From Bacteroides salyersiae WAL 10018 = DSM 18765 = JCM 12988 (lineage in GTDB: Bacteria; Bacteroidota; Bacteroidia; Bacteroidales; Bacteroidaceae), in contig NZ_KB905466.1 of the NCBI RefSeq assembly GCF_000381365.1, positions 432,744 through 496,743 on the forward strand: 64,000 nt of DNA, given 5' to 3'. This document shows, piece after piece, positions 53,342-61,909 of this stretch (positions are counted from its first letter, which is position 1; every line of letters starts with the position of its first letter). The notes below the pieces were generated by a model that had not been told where the DNA came from, did not search any database, and worked only from the letters and a program-made list of their open reading frames with translations. The translations under genes were made by a program, and so were the position numbers.

Positions 53342-53407
53342 CCAAATAAAAACTCTCTCTATCTATTTCTCTCTTATTCTAAATTATAGGTCGTTGAATC
53401 CGAATGA

Positions 53408-54379
53408 TTAAACAATATTTGTTTTCTTGATAAATTCTATAATGTCAGCAATATAACCGAAAGCCATTCCGACTACAGTATCTGCTGCGCCATAATATAC
53501 CGCCACTCTTTCGCCGTCCTGCAAAGCGGCACATGGGAACACGACATTAGGAACGTCTCCCTGCAATTCATAAGGAGCAGCCGGTGCAAGCAGATATTCA
53601 CGCGTACGATATAATACTTTGTCTGGATTATCCCTGTCTAAAATGGCAGCACCCATAGAATAACGGAAACCGTTACAAGTAGTTATTACTCCATGATAGA
53701 ACATCAGCCATCCTTCTTCCGTGAGGAAAGGAACCGACCCTGCACCTATTTTCGTACATTGCCATGCACTTTCCGGGAACGGAGTTACTTTCATAACACT
53801 ACGATGTTCTCCCCAATACTTCATATCCGGGCTATAACTGATATAGATATCACCGAACGGTGTATGTCCATTATCACTCGGACGACTCAGCATCGCGTAT
53901 TTACCATTTATTTTCTGTGGGAAAAGCACACCGTTACGGTTGAACGGTAAAAAGGCATTCTCACACTGGAAGAACTCTTTAAAATCAAACGTATAGGCAA
54001 TACCGATTGTCGGTCCATGATAACCGTTACACCAAGTAATCCAGTAACGGTCTTCAATCCATGTGACACGCGGATCGTATTTATATTCCGACTCGATCAT
54101 CTCTGTATTGCCTGCCTTGAACCGGATAGGTTCGTGATTGATATCCCAATGGATACCGTCCTTGCTGAAACCGGCAAAAATATTCATCTGTACCGCTTTG
54201 TTATCGCAACGAAATACTCCAGCAAAACCATCTCCAAACGGTACAACTGCACTATTAAAAATACTATTTGATGAAGGAATATGATAACGTCCGATAACGG
54301 GGTTCTTTGAATAACGCCACATCACATCCGTACAACCGGCAGGGCGTTCTTCCCATGGCATATTAAATCTCTCGTTCAT
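53408..54379 (-). CDS. GH130 mannoside phosphorylase (mannosyl-GlcNAc type)
   Basis: 323 residues, no signal peptide, so cytoplasmic. GH130 signatures: [20 protein letters not shown] near residue 40, the [15 protein letters not shown] motif with the catalytic Asp near 104, and [20 protein letters not shown] near 205. The family releases beta-linked mannose from Man-beta-1,4-GlcNAc or Man-beta-1,4-Glc with phosphate, making alpha-mannose-1-phosphate. Gene context (MFS transporter 27 nt upstream, GH92 and GH20 downstream) favours Man-beta-1,4-GlcNAc, the N-glycan core disaccharide. Subfamily 2 is likely but not proven. Confidence 0.92.
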   Translation of the reverse strand: MNERFNMPWEERPAGCTDVMWRYSKNPVIGRYHIPSSNSIFNSAVVPFGDGFAGVFRCDNKAVQMNIFAGFSKDGIHWDINHEPIRFKAGNTEMIESEYKYDPRVTWIEDRYWITWCNGYHGPTIGIAYTFDFKEFFQCENAFLPFNRNGVLFPQKINGKYAMLSRPSDNGHTPFGDIYISYSPDMKYWGEHRSVMKVTPFPESAWQCTKIGAGSVPFLTEEGWLMFYHGVITTCNGFRYSMGAAILDRDNPDKVLYRTREYLLAPAAPYELQGDVPNVVFPCAALQDGERVAVYYGAADTVVGMAFGYIADIIEFIKKTNIV

Positions 54380-54406
54380 AATCTTTTTATATTAATATAT
54401 TAATGT

Positions 54407-55711
54407 TTATTTTTTAGTATCCGGATAAGTAAACGGCACAAAATAAGTAATCAGGAAAGCCGGAATAGTGGCAAACAAAATAAAGATGAAGAAGTCGCGA
54501 TATCCCAGCCAATCGCTGACAAATCCACTGACCATTCCCGGAAGCATTACTCCCAAATTCATGATGCCGGAAGCAAAGGCATAATGCGCCATTTGATGTT
54601 TTCCGGGAGCCACCTGCTGCATCATAAACAGCGTAAGTCCTACAAAACCGAATCCATATCCGAAATATTCGAGGACAATGGCACCGCCTATCAACATACC
54701 GCTTGTAGGTTGGTAAATAGCCAATAATGTATAAGCAATAAAAGGTAGATTGAAAGTACAGCAAAGAGAAAACAACGTTTTTTTCAATCCCCGATGCGAA
54801 ATGTAATAACCGGCCAATAAAGAACCCAACACAAAAGCTGCTGCGCCATAAGTGCCATAATAGATACCGATCTCCTGTTCACTCAATCCTAATCCGCCAA
54901 TCTCTCTACCCGCTTTCAGAAACAACGGCACGATCTTCATCACAAAGCCTTCGGCAAAACGATAAAGAATAATAAAGGCGATATAATACCAAATATGTTT
55001 TTTCTTGAAGAAATCAAGAATGACTTCCACCAGTTTGTCGAATGTTTCCTTAAACGAAGTAGCCTCGGAAGTTGCAGCACCGCCGGAAGGGAGCATTCGT
55101 GTGTGATAAAGCCCCAATGATATCATTACGATCGCCATCACAAACATTACGATCATCCAGGCATGAACATTCGCTTCATACACCACTTCACCGGAAGCTC
55201 CTTCAACTCCTCCAAACCGTTTAACCAGCCATCCTGCCAGATATACCAATCCACCGGAAGCCACAATCTTGGCTATATTGTAAAAAGCACCTTGCCAACC
55301 GATGTACTTAGCCTGATCGGACTTACTCAGTTCTGTCATATAAACCCCATCCGTTGCAATGTCATGAGTAGCTCCGCTAAAAGCGATCACCGCCAATAAC
55401 GCAATGGAGCAGGCAAAGAAATGAGGAAGCTGTAATGACAAAGCAACAAGCCCGAAACCGACTCCTGAAACAATCTGCGTGAAGACAACGAAGAACTTTT
55501 TAGTTTTAAACATTTCCAAAAACGGACTCCAAAGAAATTTCAGGGTCCAAGGCAACATAATCAACGAAGTCCAAAGAGCAATTTGTGCATCGGAAATATC
55601 AAGTCCTTTAAACATCAGGACGGAAACCATATTCAATACAACAAAAGGCAGCCCCATCGCAAAATAAACAGTAGGAACCCATGAAACAGGGTAAAAGGCT
55701 TTTCTATTCAT
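54407..55711 (-). CDS. MFS transporter, probably for Man-beta-1,4-GlcNAc
   Basis: 434 residues with about 12 membrane helices, AmpG/PAT-like. Motifs: VYFAMGLPFVVLNMVSVLMF at the start, LPWTLKFLWSPFLEMF between helices 2 and 3, SGATHDIATDGVYMTEL in the middle, and a C-terminal FVPFTYPDTKK. It imports small glycosides or muropeptide-like disaccharides through the inner membrane. Its gene ends 27 nt before the GH130 start, so phosphorolysis probably follows import of the same disaccharide. Confidence 0.88.
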   Translation of the reverse strand: MNRKAFYPVSWVPTVYFAMGLPFVVLNMVSVLMFKGLDISDAQIALWTSLIMLPWTLKFLWSPFLEMFKTKKFFVVFTQIVSGVGFGLVALSLQLPHFFACSIALLAVIAFSGATHDIATDGVYMTELSKSDQAKYIGWQGAFYNIAKIVASGGLVYLAGWLVKRFGGVEGASGEVVYEANVHAWMIVMFVMAIVMISLGLYHTRMLPSGGAATSEATSFKETFDKLVEVILDFFKKKHIWYYIAFIILYRFAEGFVMKIVPLFLKAGREIGGLGLSEQEIGIYYGTYGAAAFVLGSLLAGYYISHRGLKKTLFSLCCTFNLPFIAYTLLAIYQPTSGMLIGGAIVLEYFGYGFGFVGLTLFMMQQVAPGKHQMAHYAFASGIMNLGVMLPGMVSGFVSDWLGYRDFFIFILFATIPAFLITYFVPFTYPDTKK

Positions 55712-55974
55712 TAATAAGTGTTTTATCGGTTAACGATTTTAATACATTTATATATAATACAACCGAAGCCGATAAAATACTAACCGGCACACGTCACTTT
55801 TTTATTAAAAAGTATTTCATTTGCTTTTCATCTCTAAAATCACTCTCAAAATTCCGTTCGGATAAAACCGTCAATATAGAAAAAAGACTATCAAAAAGCA
55901 AATAACATCAGTCATAAAAAACATCCTTGACCATCTTATGAACAATACTGCATTTCCCTCCCCAGTTCCACCAC

Positions 55975-55982
55975 TATATTTG
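55975..55982 (+). promoter_or_regulatory. -7 box candidate for the GH127-type gene
   Basis: TATATTTG fits TAnnTTTG, 44 nt before the ATG at 56027. The 315-nt divergent gap 55712-56026 also must contain the MFS promoter, which was not found. No gene is seen in the gap. Confidence 0.45.
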
Positions 55983-56026
55983 CACCGGCAAAACCAGAAT
56001 AAGAACAAAATTCGTACAGTAAAACC

Positions 56027-59000
56027 ATGAAAACAAGAAAACAAGTAAAAGTGCTATTAATCGTACTTATAGGAATATTTATTCCCTACCCACAAAAGGC
56101 ACACTCCCAAAATTACGTCCCTATGAAAGACGATACCAAAATGGCGGTCAAACCGAAGATAGAAATCAAAGCCTATTCTTTCCACCTAAAACAAATCCGT
56201 TTGTTAGACAGTCCGTTTAAAACAGCAATGAACGCTGACAGAAAATGGTTGATGGAAACCCTTAAACCCGATCGTTTCTTACATCGTTTCCATGCAAACG
56301 CCGGACTACCCACTAAGGGAACCATTTATGGCGGTTGGGAAAATACCGATCAAAGCGGTTTTTCATTCGGACATTACATATCTGCCCTGTCCATGTTATA
56401 TGCAACCACAGGAGAAGAAGACATTAAAATACGTCTTGATTATTGCATTTCTGAACTGAAAAGATGCCAAGACAAGCGTGGGACCGGTTATGTGGGTGCC
56501 ATCCCCAACGAAGACAAACTGTGGGATGACGTATCCAAAGGAATTATTGATGGACGCAATTTTAATCTGAATAACGTATGGGTACCATGGTATAATCTTC
56601 ATAAACTATGGTCAGGATTAATAGATGCCTACATTTTTGGTGAAAATGAAACAGCCAAAACCATTGTTATTGCACTTACCGACTGGGCATGCGACAAATT
56701 CAAAGATCTGACTGAAGAGCAGTGGCAAAATATCCTTACTTGTGAACACGGTGGTATGAACGATGCCTTATATAATGTATATGCCATTACAGGAGATACC
56801 AGACATTTGGAAATAGCCAATAAATTTTATCACAAAAAAGTATTAGATCCACTATCGAAAAGAAAAAATGAATTAGCCGGACTGCATGCCAATACGCAAA
56901 TCCCCAAAGTAATCGGCACTTCACGTTCTTATGAACTTACCGGCAACCAAGACCATCATACCATATCCAGTTACTTTTGGCACACGGTTACCCACGAGCA
57001 TTCCTATTGTATTGGAGGTAATAGTAATTACGAACATTTTGTAGAACCGGGGAAATTATCGGGAGAATTATCGAATAAGACAACCGAAACCTGCAATACC
57101 TACAACATGCTCAAGCTCACACGCCATCTTTTTGCATGGAACCCTTCCGCAGAACTGATGGATTTCTACGAACGTGCATTATATAATCATATTCTTGCTT
57201 CACAAAATCCCGAAACAGGAATGGTTTGCTATTGTGTTCCGTTGGCAGCCAATTCACAAAAGAACTACTGTAACGCTGAAAACAACTTTTGGTGCTGTGT
57301 AGGTACAGGATTTGAAAATCACGTAAAATACGCTGAACAGATATACTCACACAATGAAAATGAGCTGTATATCAACCTATACATTCCTTCCGAATTGGAC
57401 TGGAGTGAGAAAAACATGAAACTGAAACAAACAAACAATTTTCCGGATACTGACAACACAACCATTACCATTACAGAAACAGTACCCCAGACACTGACTT
57501 TTCATGTACGCTTTCCCAACTGGGTGCAATCCGGATATAGCATAAAAATAAACGGAACAGAACAAGTATTCAACAGTCCCCCCGGTTCATATGTGTCTAT
57601 CACCCGAGAATGGAAAACAAATGATAAAATAGAAATTAATCTTCCCAAGACCCTCACTAAAGAACAGCTATTAGGAGACAAATATAAAACCGCATTTCTC
57701 AATGGTCCTATTGTATTGGCAGGCAAAACAGATATTACCCAAACTCCCCCCGTCTTTATTCGCCATGAGAATAAAAACATTTCTGACTGGATGACTCCAG
57801 GTACCACCCCCGGTAATTTCTGGGGCAAAGATGAATCAAATAAAGAGGTTAATTTCCTACCTTTCTATAAAATGCATAATACTCGTTATACAGTGTATTT
57901 CGACTATTTCACTCCTGAAGAATGGGAAAAAAAACGTGAGGAATACAAAAAACAACAGGAAGAAGAAATGGAATTGGAGCGTTTGATGGTGGATTATTTC
58001 CGAGCCAATGAACAACAACCGGAAATAGATCACAATTTTAAAGGAGAAAATGTGAACAAAGGAACAGGCATTTCCGGTGGAAAATGGTGTTCAAGTAAAG
58101 GAGGTTATTTTTCTTTTGAGATGACAGTAGACCCTGATATCCCCGTCGATCTGTCGCTTATGTATTGGGGAAATGATGGCGGTAAAACCAATCAATTTGA
58201 CATTTTAATAGACGGTGAAATAATTGCATCTGAAAGTTTAACAGCCAGAATCAAACCTAATGAGTTCTTCCGTATTGCTTATCCTGTACCATTTCACTTG
58301 ACAAAAGGAAAAAACAAAGTGGTTGTAAAATTACGAGCTATCAATTCCAATAACACAGCAGGTCCTATTTATCACGCCAAAATATTTAAAAAGAAATACA
58401 TGGCTGAAAAGACAGTAATCATACATGATTATTTGTTACCTAAAGAACCCTACCTGATTGAACACAACTTTAGTTTCACCGGTAATAAAAGAACTGGTAT
58501 TAACATGGGACACCCTTGGGTGGATGCCAACCAAACAAATGCAAGCATATCATTCGATATGAAATGCTCGGCAGATAAAGCCAATATTTTACAACTAACC
58601 TATTGGGGTGGAGAAGCTAACGAAAGAAAATTCACTATCCTCATAGATAACCAAGAAATAGGCAAGCAAGAATTACTGCAAAATAAGCCCAATGAAATAT
58701 TTGAAGTTCTCTATCCAATAGCAAAAGAACTGACAATAGGAAAAAGCCAAATAACAGTCACCCTAAAAATGACACAACGAGCTGCTGGAGGATTATACTA
58801 TGCATATACATTTTCGGGAGGATCAATAACTGATATACATACAATAGAAAAGGAACGTCAAGTTCCTTTCTCTGTTAGTAACAATAACTCGTATATCACT
58901 ATCACCAATCATTCCGGACAGGATTTTACAGGAACAGTCACACTGATCAACACAACAGGTGTTATTTTTTATAAAGAAAAAGTTCATATACAAAAAAACA

Positions 59001-59095
59001 TAACCTTAAAAGAGAAAGTCGGTAAAGGGCTTTTTTTCGTATACCTAATTACCGACAATGAAAAAAAACAGCAATGTATAAAAATTGTGATCTAA
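56027..59095 (+). CDS. GH127-type beta-L-arabinofuranosidase (DUF1680) with duplicated C-terminal domain
   Basis: 1022 residues. Signal peptide (YPQKAHSQN). The (alpha/alpha)6 catalytic domain covers about 50-480 with FLHRFHANAGLPTKG, YGGWENTDQSGFSFGHY and a zinc-binding set: Glu354 and Cys356 (TTETCNTYNMLKL), Cys423-Cys424 (FWCCVGTGFENH), matching the Glu/Cys/Cys-Cys arrangement of GH127. A beta-sandwich follows (about 480-640). Residues about 667-790 and 805-935 are two copies of the same accessory domain (DUF6805-like; MYWGNDGGKTNQFDILIDG, TYWGGEANERKFTILIDN). The last 80 residues look like a secretion sorting tail. GH127/GH146-like enzymes remove beta-L-arabinofuranose, but the family is broad, and some act on other sugars. 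Confidence 0.85.
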   Translation: MKTRKQVKVLLIVLIGIFIPYPQKAHSQNYVPMKDDTKMAVKPKIEIKAYSFHLKQIRLLDSPFKTAMNADRKWLMETLKPDRFLHRFHANAGLPTKGTIYGGWENTDQSGFSFGHYISALSMLYATTGEEDIKIRLDYCISELKRCQDKRGTGYVGAIPNEDKLWDDVSKGIIDGRNFNLNNVWVPWYNLHKLWSGLIDAYIFGENETAKTIVIALTDWACDKFKDLTEEQWQNILTCEHGGMNDALYNVYAITGDTRHLEIANKFYHKKVLDPLSKRKNELAGLHANTQIPKVIGTSRSYELTGNQDHHTISSYFWHTVTHEHSYCIGGNSNYEHFVEPGKLSGELSNKTTETCNTYNMLKLTRHLFAWNPSAELMDFYERALYNHILASQNPETGMVCYCVPLAANSQKNYCNAENNFWCCVGTGFENHVKYAEQIYSHNENELYINLYIPSELDWSEKNMKLKQTNNFPDTDNTTITITETVPQTLTFHVRFPNWVQSGYSIKINGTEQVFNSPPGSYVSITREWKTNDKIEINLPKTLTKEQLLGDKYKTAFLNGPIVLAGKTDITQTPPVFIRHENKNISDWMTPGTTPGNFWGKDESNKEVNFLPFYKMHNTRYTVYFDYFTPEEWEKKREEYKKQQEEEMELERLMVDYFRANEQQPEIDHNFKGENVNKGTGISGGKWCSSKGGYFSFEMTVDPDIPVDLSLMYWGNDGGKTNQFDILIDGEIIASESLTARIKPNEFFRIAYPVPFHLTKGKNKVVVKLRAINSNNTAGPIYHAKIFKKKYMAEKTVIIHDYLLPKEPYLIEHNFSFTGNKRTGINMGHPWVDANQTNASISFDMKCSADKANILQLTYWGGEANERKFTILIDNQEIGKQELLQNKPNEIFEVLYPIAKELTIGKSQITVTLKMTQRAAGGLYYAYTFSGGSITDIHTIEKERQVPFSVSNNNSYITITNHSGQDFTGTVTLINTTGVIFYKEKVHIQKNITLKEKVGKGLFFVYLITDNEKKQQCIKIVI

Positions 59096-59129
59096 TTTTT
59101 ATCTATGATATTGAGTGAACCAAAAAACA

Positions 59130-59166
59130 AAGCCCGTTCAATGTACTTTCAAACGGGCTTTTATTC
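59130..59166. terminator. Bidirectional terminator between convergent genes
   Basis: AAAGCCCGTT (59130-59139) and AACGGGCTTT (59152-59161) with A and T tracts on the outer sides. It stops the GH127-type gene and the GH2 gene. Confidence 0.85.
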
Positions 59167-61695
59167 TTATTTACTTTCACTTTGAAGGTTTAGAACAGCC
59201 TTCTTTAATCCACGCCCGATAGCTTCCAGAACAATATCTCCCGGTTTATCCGTCGTTTGGACAATGGCCGTCATCATACCGCTGAAAACCTTCATTTTCG
59301 GTAACTGGAAAGATTCCAACGACGCCGGATTTCCATTGGCTCCCGCACAATAAACACCTGCGCCTTTCACTTTAAAACTGATTTCATCAGTTGCATCCGG
59401 ACAAAGATTTCCTTCCTTATCCACCACTCTCACCGTTACAAAACAAAGATCTTTCCCATCGGCTTGCAAGAGAGTTCTATCCGGAACAAGTTCTATATGA
59501 TGTGGTGCACCGGCCGTATGTATTTCTTTCTCTGCAACAGCCATTCCATTTTTATCATAGGCAATAACTTTCACAGTACCCGGTTCATATTTAGTATCCA
59601 TCCACATCAAACGATAACGCTGCTGGCGTTTCAAATTCATCATAGAAACAGAATCGGCACTGTTGTGAACCGTTACAGATAAGTCTTTAGTACGCTTTCC
59701 CTGACTTTTTCCATTTATAAATAACTCTGCGGAAGGATAATTCGTATACACGAAAATCGGAGTTACCTCTCCTTCACGGCCTTTCCAGTTCCAGTGAGGT
59801 AAAATATGCAATGTCTCCTTTTCCTTATTCCAGTGGCTGCGATACAGATAATAACGGTCTTTTGGCAATCCCGCCAAGTCGATAATCCCGAACAAAGAAG
59901 AATGACTTGGCCAGTCCGTATAATAAGGAGTAGGTTCTCCCAAATAATCAAAACCGGTCCACACAAATTCACCGATACAATATGGCAAATCCTCATGCTG
60001 GATAAAGTCGTCTTCGGGTAAATTAGACCAGCCACAATGTTCCACATCATAAGAGGAAGCCTGATGGTCATCATACTTTTTCATCCATGCACGCACTACC
60101 GGAAACTTATATACCCCCCGTGAACTTACCGTAGAAGCAGTCTCGCTACCCAAGATTATCTGTTGGGGAAGCTTCTTATAAGCTTCCGGATATTTATGAG
60201 GACGGTAATTGAAACCGGCAACATCCATTACAGCAGCCATATTATTATTTATTACAGCATCCGGTGCATCCATCCCCTGTGTTACCGGACGAGTAGGATC
60301 TTCCCGATGACAGATATCCTGCAAATAGCGTGATAGTTTCGGCCCCTGATCTCCGTTCCACTGATCCGGAACTTCATTACCGATACACCACATCACCACA
60401 CTCGGATTATTACGATAATGCCGTAATACATTTACCAAATCCTTCTCTACCCATTCATCAAACACTTTATTATAGCCATTCTCACACTTGGCTGCCTTCC
60501 ACTCATCGAAAGTCTCCACCATAAGCATCATTCCCATCTCGTCACAAGCCCTCACAAGCTCGGGTGCAGGCATATTATGAGAAGTACGGATTGCATTACA
60601 TCCCATATCTTTCAATATGCGTATCTGACGACGAATCGCCGCATCATTCACGGCAGCCCCCAAAGGCCCCAAATCGTGATGATTACAAACACCTTTAAAC
60701 ACTGTTTTTTTTCCATTCAGAAAGAATCCTTTATTCGGAATAATCTCTATAGAACGAATACCGAACGGAGTGACCGATTCATCCTTCACTACATTGCCTT
60801 CATAAACTTTCGATTCTGCCGTATATAAATAAGAGGCATCCGGAGTCCAAAGTTCCGGCTTTTCTACTACAAATTCCTGAGAGAACGTTTGACCGTCAAA
60901 GTCAGTAAGTTGCTTCTCCCCCTTACAAACGACACTTCCAACCGCATTTTTTATTTCAGTGACAATACGATAAGACGAAGATGATTTTCCTTCCGGCATC
61001 ACCAACGATGTATTCAGACGTACCCGTGCAAAATCATTTTTCACTACCGGCGTAGACAACTGCGTCCCCCACATGGGAATATGCACATCTTCATTTACAA
61101 TCAAATGTACATTTCTATACAGTCCTGCACCCGGATACCAACGGGAAGATTCCACATCATTCTCCAGACGTACAGCCATTATATTTTTTCCACCGGCATT
61201 CAAATACGGTGTCACATCCAAATAAAAAGTATTATAACCATATGGCCAATAGCCGGCTTCTTTCCCGTTGATATAAACTCTGGCATGGCTCATAGCCCCA
61301 TCAAATACCAGAGTCGCCTTTTTGCTTCTATCGAATGCAGGAACTTCAAAGTCCAACCGATACCAACCCACACCTACGAATGGCAATCCGCCCGTACGTC
61401 CGGCATGCTCCATGGCCTCTTTCTGCCCGTCTTGTGTTATAGCCACCTTTTGCCGGTCATTCTGAATACTGAAAGGACCATAAACAGCCCAATCGTGAGG
61501 TACCGTTACCGACTGCCAACGGCTGTCATCATAATCCGGTTGACTGAAATCCGTATGATCCGAACGAATAAATTTCCATCCTTTTTCAAACGTATACCGT
61601 GTACGCGTTGGTCCTGCATCACCGGCAGCTCGTATTACTTCGCAATTGGTCAAATAGAGTAATGTTAGTGCAACAACAAATAAAAATTTCTGCAT
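59167..61695 (-). CDS. GH2 beta-galactosidase-type enzyme
   Basis: 842 residues from ATG 61693-61695; a longer frame upstream lacks a signal peptide at its start. Signal peptide (LLYLTNCEVIRAAG), then GH2 sandwich domains (WKFIRSDHTDFSQP, VPHDWAVYGPFS) and the barrel with CNHHDLGPLGAAVND, IRTSHNMPAPELVRACDEMG, acid/base Glu in WCIGNEVPDQW and nucleophile Glu in ILGSETASTVSSRG. Two C-terminal domains follow (DUF4982 and Ig-like). GH2 enzymes of this layout act on beta-galactosides, but beta-mannosides or glucuronides are also known. It is next to a divergent GH20, suggesting joint action on beta-linked Gal and GlcNAc. Confidence 0.93.
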   Translation of the reverse strand: MQKFLFVVALTLLYLTNCEVIRAAGDAGPTRTRYTFEKGWKFIRSDHTDFSQPDYDDSRWQSVTVPHDWAVYGPFSIQNDRQKVAITQDGQKEAMEHAGRTGGLPFVGVGWYRLDFEVPAFDRSKKATLVFDGAMSHARVYINGKEAGYWPYGYNTFYLDVTPYLNAGGKNIMAVRLENDVESSRWYPGAGLYRNVHLIVNEDVHIPMWGTQLSTPVVKNDFARVRLNTSLVMPEGKSSSSYRIVTEIKNAVGSVVCKGEKQLTDFDGQTFSQEFVVEKPELWTPDASYLYTAESKVYEGNVVKDESVTPFGIRSIEIIPNKGFFLNGKKTVFKGVCNHHDLGPLGAAVNDAAIRRQIRILKDMGCNAIRTSHNMPAPELVRACDEMGMMLMVETFDEWKAAKCENGYNKVFDEWVEKDLVNVLRHYRNNPSVVMWCIGNEVPDQWNGDQGPKLSRYLQDICHREDPTRPVTQGMDAPDAVINNNMAAVMDVAGFNYRPHKYPEAYKKLPQQIILGSETASTVSSRGVYKFPVVRAWMKKYDDHQASSYDVEHCGWSNLPEDDFIQHEDLPYCIGEFVWTGFDYLGEPTPYYTDWPSHSSLFGIIDLAGLPKDRYYLYRSHWNKEKETLHILPHWNWKGREGEVTPIFVYTNYPSAELFINGKSQGKRTKDLSVTVHNSADSVSMMNLKRQQRYRLMWMDTKYEPGTVKVIAYDKNGMAVAEKEIHTAGAPHHIELVPDRTLLQADGKDLCFVTVRVVDKEGNLCPDATDEISFKVKGAGVYCAGANGNPASLESFQLPKMKVFSGMMTAIVQTTDKPGDIVLEAIGRGLKKAVLNLQSESK

Positions 61696-61909
61696 GGTAT
61701 TCAAATTAAAAGTAAAGAATAAATCTATTTTGAGACAGGCAAATATATACAAAATCAGTTCAATCATCCTAATTTTCAAAACACAAAATATTAGAAATCA
61801 ACTATTTTAAGAACTGTCTATAAAATAATCACTTTTAGGTTAGTACTACTCGCTTTACAATTGTATTATATAATAAAGGAATTATCAATAACCCATTAAA
61901 TTACTACTT

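Noticed and set aside
61081..61662. 193-codon plus-strand frame inside the GH2 gene.
   Set aside because: Shadow of the GH2 N-terminal domains; no start context or homology.
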